Assembly (NCBI GenBank): GCA_029260235.1
Contig: JAJDDP010000127.1
Location: 1 to 41,162 of the forward strand
Source: Phycisphaerae bacterium
Lineage (GTDB): Bacteria; Planctomycetota; Phycisphaerae; UBA1845
Length of the DNA stretch: 41,162 nt
Direction of reading: 5' to 3'
The position numbers and the translations under genes are program-made. This document shows positions 15,163 through 22,909 of the stretch, one piece after another (positions within the stretch are counted from its first letter, which is position 1; every line of letters starts with the position of its first letter). A model generated the notes under the pieces. It ran no database searches and was not told the origin of the DNA. It saw nothing but the letters and a program-made list of their open reading frames with translations.

Positions 15163-15546
15163 TCAACTGGCCGCAGTCAACAATGTCCACACCTCATCCA
15201 CCACGCACCGCGCGTCGTTGATGAGTTGAGGTTTCTCAGGCTTTTTCTCGATGCCGAACCGTGTCACGTCTACGTGGACCTCGACCGGTAGGCTCGCCTT
15301 CTCCATGATCTTCCGTGCGCAGTGATCCTCGCAGCCGTCGATCACCACTCGCTTCCCAGCGATGTGGGCTCGATTCATCTTGTCTGGAATCTCGGCCCCC
15401 ATGGCCGCGATGCAGAACAAGTTCCCCGCGCCCTCTTTCGCCAGCCCAATCCCGGCCCGACTGGACACCTGCCCAGAGTGCGCCGCACCTGCACACGCGA
15501 AAATGAGCGTCTCATTCGAATCGCTAGTACAACAACCGTTAGCCAT
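15163..15546 (-). CDS. DGC-domain putative zinc-binding protein
   Basis: The 127-residue protein has an N-terminal Cys pair (5-6), Cys18 in FACAGAAHSG, Cys45, and the family-defining DGC turn VIDGCEDHCA (Cys72, Cys76). DGC proteins are small Cys-rich proteins found in arsenic and metal operons; they probably bind metal or metalloid, but function is unproven. It starts 11 bases after the permease stop, so it is co-transcribed with it. ArsE-like roles have been discussed for such neighbours of arsFG; that is inference here. Confidence 0.82.
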   Translation of the reverse strand: MANGCCTSDSNETLIFACAGAAHSGQVSSRAGIGLAKEGAGNLFCIAAMGAEIPDKMNRAHIAGKRVVIDGCEDHCARKIMEKASLPVEVHVDVTRFGIEKKPEKPQLINDARCVVDEVWTLLTAAS

Positions 15547-15557
15547 CTCGAATCTCC

Positions 15558-16868
15558 TTATGCGAATGACCCGTAGATCATTCCGATGATCGTTGCCATT
15601 ACCACGACCAGCGCGGTGAACACCGCGGTCTTCTTAAGTCCAACGACTGACCGAATTACCAGCAGACTCGGCAGCGACAATGCCGGGCCAGCCAGCAGCA
15701 AGGCCAGGGCCGGCCCCTTGTGCATTCCGTGCTCGAAGAGCGCTTGCAGAATCGGGATCTCCGTCAAGGTGGCAAAATAGAACAGGCATCCGACAATCGA
15801 GGCAATCACGTTTGATTGGAGGCTGTTATCACCGACGAGTGCGGCCACTTGCTTATCCGGCAAGAGGGCGCCAAGGAATCCCACGATGAACACCCCGCCG
15901 AACAAGAGCGGCACCAAGAGCTTGGCAAAGTCCCAGGTGTTGAGCATCCATTCCTTGACTTCGTCCCGCTCGAACCAGCGCCAGACCATCAAGAGCACGG
16001 CTAAGCCCATCACCCCAGCCAAATACCACTTCATGTGGAAGATCGTGATGACTAAGCCCTGCGCTTCTTCAATGTGTTCGATCTCTGTTTTCGCGAGCGT
16101 AATCTTGTCGCCTACCTTCATGCCCGCGACGGGCCGGTCCACCTGTACGACGACCTCGTCCTTTGTTTCCTGCATGAGTACCGCGGGAATCTCAACACCG
16201 TCGGCTCTATGCACAACCACGTTGCCGGGGTTGTACCAGTCGCTGAAAACCAGAAAAGCCATCATGCAGGCAAAGTAGAGAACGGTCTGCCAGGGGGATC
16301 GCCGAGCAGGGGGAGGTTCGGGTAAGTCAGCCATGGCTTCGCCGCGCACCTGCTCGTCTTTCCGAAAGATGACGGCCATGATCAAGCCGATGACAATGCC
16401 GAAGACAATCGCGCCCACCGCGCGCCAGAGCCCGATCTCAAAACCGAGCACGCGGGCAGTCAGGAAAATTGCAAGGATGTTTAAGGCCGGGCCTGAGTAA
16501 AGGAATGCCGAGGCCGGTCCAAGCCCCGCGCCCACTCGGTAGATTCCGGCGAACATCGGCAGCACGCTGCAAGAGCAGACCGCAAGCACCGTCCCTGAAA
16601 CCGAAGCCACGGAGTAAGCCTCGACCTTGTTGGCTCTCGGTCCGAGGTGCCGCAGCACGGCTTCCTTCGACAGAAACGTGATGATCCCCCCGGCGATGAA
16701 GAGCGCAGGCACCACACAGGCGAGCGTATGGTTCCGGGCGTACCACTGAAGCATCTTGAAGGCTTCGAGGATTGCCGCCGTTACCTTCGGGTTCGACAGC
16801 GGGAGGCCATAGGATACGACGAAAATGATCACGAATGCGGCGAATATCTTCCACTGCTTTGCCGCCAT
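15558..16868 (-). CDS. DUF318/ArsP-type permease
   Basis: The 436-residue membrane protein has two permease halves, separated by a soluble loop (about 175-280) that includes a short beta-rich insertion. The signature VCSCSVLPMFAGI (Cys98, Cys100) is characteristic of the ArsP_1/DUF318 family. Some members export trivalent organoarsenicals; others export metals or thiol-bound species. Placement next to ArsR2, ArsF and ArsG favours an organoarsenical substrate. The start at 16868 has AGGGAG upstream. An ArsR2-type operator lies 57-75 bases before the start. Confidence 0.85.
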   Translation of the reverse strand: MAAKQWKIFAAFVIIFVVSYGLPLSNPKVTAAILEAFKMLQWYARNHTLACVVPALFIAGGIITFLSKEAVLRHLGPRANKVEAYSVASVSGTVLAVCSCSVLPMFAGIYRVGAGLGPASAFLYSGPALNILAIFLTARVLGFEIGLWRAVGAIVFGIVIGLIMAVIFRKDEQVRGEAMADLPEPPPARRSPWQTVLYFACMMAFLVFSDWYNPGNVVVHRADGVEIPAVLMQETKDEVVVQVDRPVAGMKVGDKITLAKTEIEHIEEAQGLVITIFHMKWYLAGVMGLAVLLMVWRWFERDEVKEWMLNTWDFAKLLVPLLFGGVFIVGFLGALLPDKQVAALVGDNSLQSNVIASIVGCLFYFATLTEIPILQALFEHGMHKGPALALLLAGPALSLPSLLVIRSVVGLKKTAVFTALVVVMATIIGMIYGSFA

Positions 16869-16924
16869 TGATTCAACTCCCTAGTCCACCAGCGGACTCA
16901 GGACTCCCAGCAATATGCATGCCG

Positions 16925-16943
16925 CTATGGCCATATAGCCATG
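16925..16943. promoter_or_regulatory. ArsR2-type operator before the permease gene
   Basis: On the minus strand CATGGCTATATGGCCATAG matches the site at the arsR2 start (CATGGCGATATGGCAATTG) in 16 of 19 positions. It is also an almost symmetrical inverted repeat (GCTAT-GGCCAT-ATAGC on the plus strand). A second regulated promoter in the 115-base gap between arsR2 and the permease is therefore likely. Confidence 0.6.
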
Positions 16944-16983
16944 GATGCGACAAAACAAAAACGAAAGGCATTAGGAGCCGCGC

Positions 16984-17310
16984 TCACGAGGACCTCATCA
17001 CCGCTTGCTGTTCCTTCAGGTTCTGCATTAGCACACCCTCGACACAACTCCAGAAGCCGCGAAGGCACGCGACCTTTAAGCTGTAGAAGATCATGACGCC
17101 CTCCTTGCGATCGGCCACAATGCCTGCGTTCTTCAAGACAGCCAAGTGCTTGGACACGGTGGACTGATCCGCACCGACAATGTCGGTCAAATCGCAAACG
17201 CACATCTCCTTTTCAGCCAGGGCGTCCAGCATGAGCAACCGGCTGGGATGGGCCAGGGCTTTGGCGACCTTGGCACGGGCTTCGTACAGTTGTCGTGGCT
17301 TTGCTTTCAT
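16984..17310 (-). CDS. arsR: ArsR-family repressor (organoarsenical unit)
   Basis: The 108-residue winged-helix protein has Cys37-Val-Cys39 in EMCVCDLTDI, the recognition helix DQSTVSKHLAVLKNAGIV, and wing DRKEGVMIFYSL. Two further Cys (about 83 and 89) lie in the C-terminal helix, where many ArsR and CmtR-like proteins place their metalloid ligands. It is diverged from the first ArsR and probably senses the substrate of the permease/ArsFG unit. Its own promoter and start codon overlap a site repeated before the permease. Confidence 0.92.
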   Translation of the reverse strand: MKAKPRQLYEARAKVAKALAHPSRLLMLDALAEKEMCVCDLTDIVGADQSTVSKHLAVLKNAGIVADRKEGVMIFYSLKVACLRGFWSCVEGVLMQNLKEQQAVMRSS

Positions 17311-17350
17311 GGCGATATGGCAATTGTACCATCAATCTGAAGGTTGTCAA
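17308..17350 (-). promoter_or_regulatory. arsR2 promoter with operator at the start codon
   Basis: On the minus strand, a perfect -35 TTGACA (17345-17350), a 16-base spacer and -10 TACAAT (17323-17328). The operator-like CATGGCGATATGGCAATTG (17308-17326) covers the end of the -10, the transcription start and the ATG. The leader would be very short. Confidence 0.7.
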
Positions 17351-17575
17351 GCCGCGGTCCCTCTTCTGGACTGCCCGCGACGGTCCGTGAATTCGCCACC
17401 GGCCCACAGCGGTAGGGCGGGCACTTGGCCAAGCCCTTCCCACGGGGTTGCCCGCGAAATCCGGCTATATCACTGAAAACCCTTAAAGCAGGTGGTATGA
17501 TCCGTAGGGATCGGTGTCGTGTGTTGTATTTGCAAGATTCTGTCCGCCTGCTGAGATGTGGAGTCGATCACTGAA

Positions 17576-18040
17576 ATGTACGAAAGACTGAGTCGGCAAG
17601 CGCGCCAGGCGCTCTGGATTTTTGAGGAGACTTATCGGAGAGCAGGCAACAAGACCAGTCTACTCATATTACTCGATGAGCTTCTTCGATCGCCGGAGCA
17701 TGCCGCTTCGATGATCGCTCAACGAATTCCGTCTTGCACTGCACATTTGTCTGACTACGCAGGTGCTTGTTCTGGCCGCAAAGCCAAGAAGGTGCTGCGC
17801 CAATGCGTCGAAGAGGCGATTGGCTTGGTGCGCAGGGGTTCACATCCGAATGTCAATACGGGGCATCTTTATGTGGCGCTCTGTAAATCATGCGAAAAAC
17901 TGCAATCGTCCGACGAAGGTGCGGTGGCGGTTGAAGCGGCGCAAGGCATGTTGGCTGAACTCTCGATGATTGAGATGCATGCGGTTTCGCCCGGAGAAAT
18001 CTCTAGCCGGCGATCGTGCAGTCCGGCGGGGAAGGCTTGA
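17576..18040 (+). CDS. ClpC N-domain-only protein
   Basis: The 154-residue helical protein begins MYERLSRQARQALW, closely like the start of ClpC/ClpA N-domains, and contains two Clp-N-type repeats (about 1-55 and 68-115; GHLYVALCKSCEK in the second). No AAA+ module follows, so it is either a free adaptor-binding domain or a regulator of Clp. Similar stand-alone Clp-N proteins exist, but this one's partner is unknown. The frame could start at GTG 17558; the ATG at 17576 matches the family better. No strong ribosome-binding site is seen. Confidence 0.7.
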   Translation: MYERLSRQARQALWIFEETYRRAGNKTSLLILLDELLRSPEHAASMIAQRIPSCTAHLSDYAGACSGRKAKKVLRQCVEEAIGLVRRGSHPNVNTGHLYVALCKSCEKLQSSDEGAVAVEAAQGMLAELSMIEMHAVSPGEISSRRSCSPAGKA

Positions 18041-18147
18041 CCACAGTCTGGCGGGGAATCGGCGCCGGTGTACGCGACAGAGCACAAACAGGATCGACGC
18101 TCGCTGCCCTCTCAGGTTGGGGAAGGGACAGCGCCAAAGGCGATGGC

Positions 18148-19137
18148 CTATGGCGCCCAGAGATACATGAACCGCGGCGTGGCTAGGTCATAAATCTTTG
18201 ACATGTCGATGTTGACGATGTTCATGGCTGCTGGCGTCCTGGGTGATGAGGCATGGACATTGGCTACGTAGTCGGTCGGCCTGTGATAGCGCACGGCTAC
18301 GACCTTGCAGCAGCCAGTCTTGGATTTGGCGCTGTCCACTGCATCGCGGACGGTTCCGAGGCGGTCGATTAGCCCGTGCTCCAGTGCTTGGCTGGCGGTG
18401 TATACCCGGCCGTCGGCGATGGCGCGAACTTTTTCTTCGTCCAGGCTGGGACGGCCCTCGGCGACAACGGCCACAAATTGGCTGTAGAAGTTATCGACTA
18501 GCCCTTGGAAGATGGCCCGTTGATCGTCAGACAATTTCTCGAATGGTGAGCCAGCCGCTTTGTTGGGACCGCTAGTGATGGCATTGCTGGCTACGCCGAA
18601 CTTGGCCATGGTTCCGGTGAAGTCGATCAACTGCATGATCACGCCGATGCTGCCGGTGACGGTGGAGCGTTGGGCGATTATCTCATCGCAGGCACAGGCG
18701 ATGTAGTATCCGCCAGAAGCGGCTAGGTCTTGGAGTGAGGCGATGACTGGTTTGCCCGTCTCTCGCCGGAAGCGGATGATTTCGTCGTGCATGATCTCGC
18801 TGGCGGTCACCGTGCCTCCTGGCGAGTTGATTCGCAACACAACGCCTTTAACCTTCGGATCGCGCCTGGCTTTGTTGAGCTGTTCGGTCAGCAGGGCGAC
18901 TGAGTGCTCACCTTGCCCGATGAATTGAGGCGTGTGTGCATTCAGCAGCATGCCGGAAACATCGATGATCGCAATCTTCTCCGAGGTGAACGCTGCTTCA
19001 CGGTAAATAATCGTCTCGGTGAGTGCCCGGCTACTATCTACCGGCGTCAGCAGTAGACTATTGGGCAAGCATCCAGACGCGGCGAGCACAACGGACATTG
19101 GTAGACACGAAAGGACGAAGCGGCAACGGTCGGTCAT
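18148..19137 (-). CDS. sppA: Signal peptide peptidase SppA-type lipoprotein (S49)
   Basis: The 329-residue protein has a lipobox LAASGC (Cys23), so it is probably an envelope lipoprotein. The ClpP/crotonase-like core shows INSPGG (104-109), the nucleophile Ser141 in LAASGGYY, and Lys193 in SGPNKAAGSPF as general base, the bacterial short SppA arrangement. It should cleave remnant signal peptides or degrade membrane-associated peptides. The short (Bacillus-like) length has one catalytic domain only. Its promoter would lie in the short divergent region shared with the DinB gene. Confidence 0.88.
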   Translation of the reverse strand: MTDRCRFVLSCLPMSVVLAASGCLPNSLLLTPVDSSRALTETIIYREAAFTSEKIAIIDVSGMLLNAHTPQFIGQGEHSVALLTEQLNKARRDPKVKGVVLRINSPGGTVTASEIMHDEIIRFRRETGKPVIASLQDLAASGGYYIACACDEIIAQRSTVTGSIGVIMQLIDFTGTMAKFGVASNAITSGPNKAAGSPFEKLSDDQRAIFQGLVDNFYSQFVAVVAEGRPSLDEEKVRAIADGRVYTASQALEHGLIDRLGTVRDAVDSAKSKTGCCKVVAVRYHRPTDYVANVHASSPRTPAAMNIVNIDMSKIYDLATPRFMYLWAP

Positions 19138-19254
19138 TCTAATGCTCCTTCAGAGGGTCGAACTTTTCAGCATCATACCCAGGAATATCCCGACGTGGAA
19201 ATCACAAACAAGACAGCTACAATCACCCGAGACCCGGTTCGAGGAAATCACGCT

Positions 19255-19773
19255 ATGCCGAAATGGCTTTGGATAGAACGCGACTTCAACTTCGATTTCC
19301 CGGCCAACAAGTTTCCCGACCTGCTGGAGCGTCATCGCGGCACCCCCGTCCGCTTGGACGCGCTGACGGCTGGCCTCGCTGATGAGATCACACGAGCGAG
19401 TGACGGCCAAGGGTGGTCGATCAAAGAGAACATAGGCCACCTGATCGATCTCTGCCCGATGACCGCTCGCCGACTTGAGCAACTCATCGCCGGCGAGCCG
19501 ACCCTGGTGGGGGCGGATATGGGCAACCAAAAGACCGCCGAAGCGAATCACAATGGCGTGCCGCTCGAGGAACTCCTATTGACATTCCGAACAGAGCGGT
19601 TCGATCTGACATCAAGACTAGAACGCCTGGGTGAAGCTGACTGGGCAAAGGTCGCCATGCATCCGAGGCTTAGTCTGCCCATGCGCGTCGCCGACCTTGT
19701 CTATTTCGACAGCGAGCACGACGATTATCATCTCGCCCGAATCCGCGAGTTGGTATTGAACCTCTGTGCGTAG
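19255..19773 (+). CDS. DinB-family four-helix metalloprotein
   Basis: The 172-residue protein has the DinB/YfiT four-helix pattern. WSIKENIGHLIDL (His62) and HDDYHLARI (His155, His159) supply the three-His metal site typical of the family, which often catalyses thiol transfer (bacillithiol- or mycothiol-type) or is of unknown function. The ATG at 19255 was chosen because GAGGA precedes it by nine bases; an upstream GTG at 19195 is less likely. It stands alone, divergent from sppA. Confidence 0.85.
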   Translation: MPKWLWIERDFNFDFPANKFPDLLERHRGTPVRLDALTAGLADEITRASDGQGWSIKENIGHLIDLCPMTARRLEQLIAGEPTLVGADMGNQKTAEANHNGVPLEELLLTFRTERFDLTSRLERLGEADWAKVAMHPRLSLPMRVADLVYFDSEHDDYHLARIRELVLNLCA

Positions 19774-19856
19774 ATAGTCAACGGCGCGAACGTGTGTCGG
19801 CGTCCGTTTGCGCGTCAACCGCGCTCTTAGCCATGTAGTTCTACGAGGAATCTGAG

Positions 19857-21032
19857 ATGAAACGGATCATCGCAATTGTTAGTCTCATGTTGGTTTGCAA
19901 TTCTCTCCACACCAATGCGGCCACACCAAAGGTAGGCGATGCTGCTCCGGAAATAGCTATCGAAACGCTCCTCCAAGCGTCCGCCGGTGATCAGGCAACC
20001 TTCAAGAGCCTCAAGGGCAAGGCCGTGGTGCTCGAGTTCTGGGCGACTTGGTGTGGCCCATGCGTTGCCGCCATTCCTCATCTCAATGAGTTGGCTGACA
20101 AGTTCAAGGACCGAGGCGTGCAATTCATCTCAGTGACCGATGAAAGCAAAGCGATCATTGAACCGTTCATCAAGAAGCGAGCCATTCACACTTGGTTGGC
20201 GCTGGATACCGACCGATCGACATTCAAATCGTATGAGGTAAAAGGTATTCCTCACACGGTCCTAGTCGATCAAGAAGGCAAGATCGCGGGGATTACATAT
20301 CCGGATTTCTTGACGGAGGCTGTGCTGGACGATCTTCTCGCTGGCAAGCCTCTTCAAGTGCCGGACTTGGGTCGCCCCCTGGCAAACCCAATGGATATTG
20401 GTTCGGACGCGGAGGCCACAGCAAAGCCGCTCTTACAGATTCTGATTCGCTCCACCGAGAACAGGAACGGCAGTTCGCGCCGTTCCGATCACGAATTGAT
20501 GGCTGAATCATGGTCGGTCTTGCAGGCTCTGGCGAGTGCTTATGACTTTGAAGGAGGACGGATTGCCCCGACCACACCCTTGCCCGAAGGCAGGTACACC
20601 TTTGTGATCGAGTCACGAGGCGATGGGCCTCACGACCTGAATCGATTGTTCCAATTTGCTATTCATTCCTCTTTTGGCCTGGCTGGCCGCGTCGAACAGC
20701 AACAGAAAGATGCGCTGGTCGTGACCATGCCTGATCGCCAAGCGTTGAAACTTCTAGAAGCCGCTTCGACAGGAAGCTTCTTCCGGTCTACTGACGGTGG
20801 CTTCGAGGTGGTAGGAGGGACCGTGGACACGCTCTGTTCCCAAGTGGAGAGCATTCTGGACATACCCGTCGTTGACGAGACTGGGCTGACCGGGCGCTAT
20901 GATTGGCGATTCTCATACGAAGTGGGCAACCCCGAATCGATCATCCGATCCATCGAGAAAGACCTAGGCCTGAAGCTCACCAAGGAACGTCGGCTGATTG
21001 ATATGCTGATCGTCGATAAAGTTCAAGAGTAG
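19857..21032 (+). CDS. TlpA-like thioredoxin fused to a TIGR03435 domain
   Basis: The protein has 391 residues. A signal peptide covers about 1-21. The TlpA-type thioredoxin domain has FWATWCGPC (Cys66, Cys69) and the cis-Pro turn KGIPHTVLVDQEG, ending near residue 165. The C-terminal part (about 185-391) carries ALKLLEAAS and VVDETGLTGRYDWRFSYE, the signature of the TIGR03435 domain common in Acidobacteria and Planctomycetota. It is therefore an exported disulfide oxidoreductase joined to a domain of unknown role. A strong bidirectional terminator follows. Confidence 0.82.
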   Translation: MKRIIAIVSLMLVCNSLHTNAATPKVGDAAPEIAIETLLQASAGDQATFKSLKGKAVVLEFWATWCGPCVAAIPHLNELADKFKDRGVQFISVTDESKAIIEPFIKKRAIHTWLALDTDRSTFKSYEVKGIPHTVLVDQEGKIAGITYPDFLTEAVLDDLLAGKPLQVPDLGRPLANPMDIGSDAEATAKPLLQILIRSTENRNGSSRRSDHELMAESWSVLQALASAYDFEGGRIAPTTPLPEGRYTFVIESRGDGPHDLNRLFQFAIHSSFGLAGRVEQQQKDALVVTMPDRQALKLLEAASTGSFFRSTDGGFEVVGGTVDTLCSQVESILDIPVVDETGLTGRYDWRFSYEVGNPESIIRSIEKDLGLKLTKERRLIDMLIVDKVQE

Positions 21033-21070
21033 CCGATCAGGTCTAAGCGGGCGGCGATTCAACCATCGGC

Positions 21071-21113
21071 AAAGCCACAAGCCCCAGGAACGTCTCCTGA
21101 GGCTTGTGGCTTT
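21071..21113. terminator. Bidirectional intrinsic terminator
   Basis: AAAGCCACAAGCCcCAGGA pairs with the complementary arm at 21095-21113, a 19-bp stem with one mismatch and an ACGTC loop. T-runs flank it on both strands (CTTTTG on plus, and the A-run on the other side). It separates the converging TlpA-TIGR03435 and aldehyde dehydrogenase genes. Confidence 0.88.
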
Positions 21114-21163
21114 TGTGCTTGAACTAAAGCAAGACCGCTCGAACGGCCAATTCACTTGAGAAT

Positions 21164-22642
21164 CTACTTGAGGCTGATCCAGATGGTCTTGGTTTCGCTG
21201 TAGGCATCCAAGCCCGCTTTGCCATTCTCGCGACCATGGCCTGAGAACTTGTAACCGCCGAACGGGGCACCTGCATCGAAGGTGTTGTAGCAGTTCACCC
21301 AGACGGTTCCAGCCCTGAGCAGGTGGGCGAAGTTGTGCGCTTTGGCGATGTCTCGCGTCCACACGGCAGCAGCCAAGCCGAACATACTCTTGTTTGCCTG
21401 GGTGGCTACCTGCTCGATGCTGTCAAAAGGAATCACGCTGGCAACGGGGCCGAAGATTTCTTCCTGGGCGATTCTCATGTCGTTGTCCACATCGGTGAAG
21501 ATGGTCGGCTGAATGAAGTAGCCCTTCTCAAAGGCAGCCTCACCGCCGGCAACGCAGGTGGCTCCCTCTTTCTTGCCCACCTCGATGTAACCCATGATGC
21601 GATCATATTGATCCTTGGAGACCTGAGCGCCCTGTTCGGTTGTAGGGTCGAAGGGGTCGCCGAGCTTGCGGGCCTTGGCTTTCTTGGCGAAGGAATCGAC
21701 GAATTCATCGTGAACACTGCGTTCGACGAAGACGCGGGAACCGGCACAGCAAACCTCGCCCTGGTTGAAGAAGATACCAGCCATTGCTCCGTTGACGGCA
21801 TGCCTGACGTTTGCATCGGCGAAGATGACGTTGGGGCTCTTTCCGCCAAGTTCAAAGGTGAGACGCTTGAGCGTGGGGGCGGCATTGGCCATGATGAGTT
21901 GGGCCGTCTTGTATTCGCCCGTAAAAGCAATCTTGTCTACGTCGGCGTGCTTCACCAAGGCGTCGCCGGCCGTCTCACCAAACCCATTGACGATGTTAAT
22001 GACGCCCGGTGGGAAGCCAGCTTCGGTAGCTAGCTCTCCGATGCGAAGGGCGGTTAGCGGCGTCTGCTCTGCCGGCTTGAGGATCACCGTGTTGCCCATG
22101 GCTAGGGCAGGACCCCACTTCCAGGCGAGCATTAGCATGGGGAAGTTCCAGGGTATGATCTGCCCGCAAACACCGACCGGCTCGCGCCGGGTGTAGCAGA
22201 AGAACTGCCCCATCTTGTCATCGACCGGGATGGTGTCGCCGTGAACCTTGTCAGCCCAGCCGCCATAGTAGCGGAAGGTCTCTACGACCAGGGGGACATC
22301 GGCTGCCAAGACCTCGCCGATGGGCTTGCCGTTATTGAGTACTTCTAGGCCAGCGAGTTCTTCGGTGTTTTGCTCGATCAGCTCAGCCAGTTTGAACATG
22401 AGCTTGCCGCGGTCGCGGGCGCTCATCTTAGACCAAGGACCGGTTTCAAATGCCTTGCGGGCGGCGCTAACAGCCTGATCGATGTCGGCTTTATCGCTCT
22501 GGCAAACCTGGGCGATGGGTTCACCGGTTGCGGGGTTGATCACGTCGAACGATTTTCCGCTAGCAGCTTCGCACCATTCGCCATTGATCAGGTTTCTGGT
22601 TTGCTTGACTTTGGGCGCTGATATTGCCGGAGCAGTGGCCAT
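21164..22642 (-). CDS. NAD(P)-dependent aldehyde dehydrogenase
   Basis: The 492-residue protein is a full-length ALDH of the class 1/2 type, oxidising an aldehyde to its acid. Visible elements are PWNFP (Asn166), the general base Glu264 in FELGGKSP, and catalytic Cys298 in GEVCCAGSR. The usual FTGS cofactor turn reads FTGEYKTAQ here, a Ser-to-Glu change that may alter nucleotide preference. The start has CGAGGTG upstream. It is monocistronic between the terminator and a long gap with hairpins. Confidence 0.9.
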   Translation of the reverse strand: MATAPAISAPKVKQTRNLINGEWCEAASGKSFDVINPATGEPIAQVCQSDKADIDQAVSAARKAFETGPWSKMSARDRGKLMFKLAELIEQNTEELAGLEVLNNGKPIGEVLAADVPLVVETFRYYGGWADKVHGDTIPVDDKMGQFFCYTRREPVGVCGQIIPWNFPMLMLAWKWGPALAMGNTVILKPAEQTPLTALRIGELATEAGFPPGVINIVNGFGETAGDALVKHADVDKIAFTGEYKTAQLIMANAAPTLKRLTFELGGKSPNVIFADANVRHAVNGAMAGIFFNQGEVCCAGSRVFVERSVHDEFVDSFAKKAKARKLGDPFDPTTEQGAQVSKDQYDRIMGYIEVGKKEGATCVAGGEAAFEKGYFIQPTIFTDVDNDMRIAQEEIFGPVASVIPFDSIEQVATQANKSMFGLAAAVWTRDIAKAHNFAHLLRAGTVWVNCYNTFDAGAPFGGYKFSGHGRENGKAGLDAYSETKTIWISLK

Positions 22643-22741
22643 GGTTACACCTCGCAGAATTGTTGGAGTGACGGTTCAAAAACCAGTGAGTCAGCCTCAA
22701 TCATCGTCGCACGCACGCTGCCGATGCACATTCGGTAGGGG

Positions 22742-22773
22742 AATCAAGCCTCTTGATTATCTAGGCAGCCTAG
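22742..22773. repeat. Two adjacent short hairpins
   Basis: AATCAAG-CCT-CTTGATT (22742-22758) is followed after two bases by CTAGG-CAG-CCTAG (22761-22773). Both are perfect. They lie between the TolC-like stop and the ALDH start, without a T-run, so they may be operators or weak terminators. Confidence 0.35.
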
Positions 22774-22909
22774 CCCGGACCCCGAAGTTCAGCCGGCGAT
22801 TTGCGCGAACGGGCATCGTCGCTGGCGTTGTGATATTTGTCAAGTCAGCGTCGAATTGCACGACATTCTGCTAGGGCTGTGGGCGATTGCGGGCGAACCC
22901 GTCCGCTAC

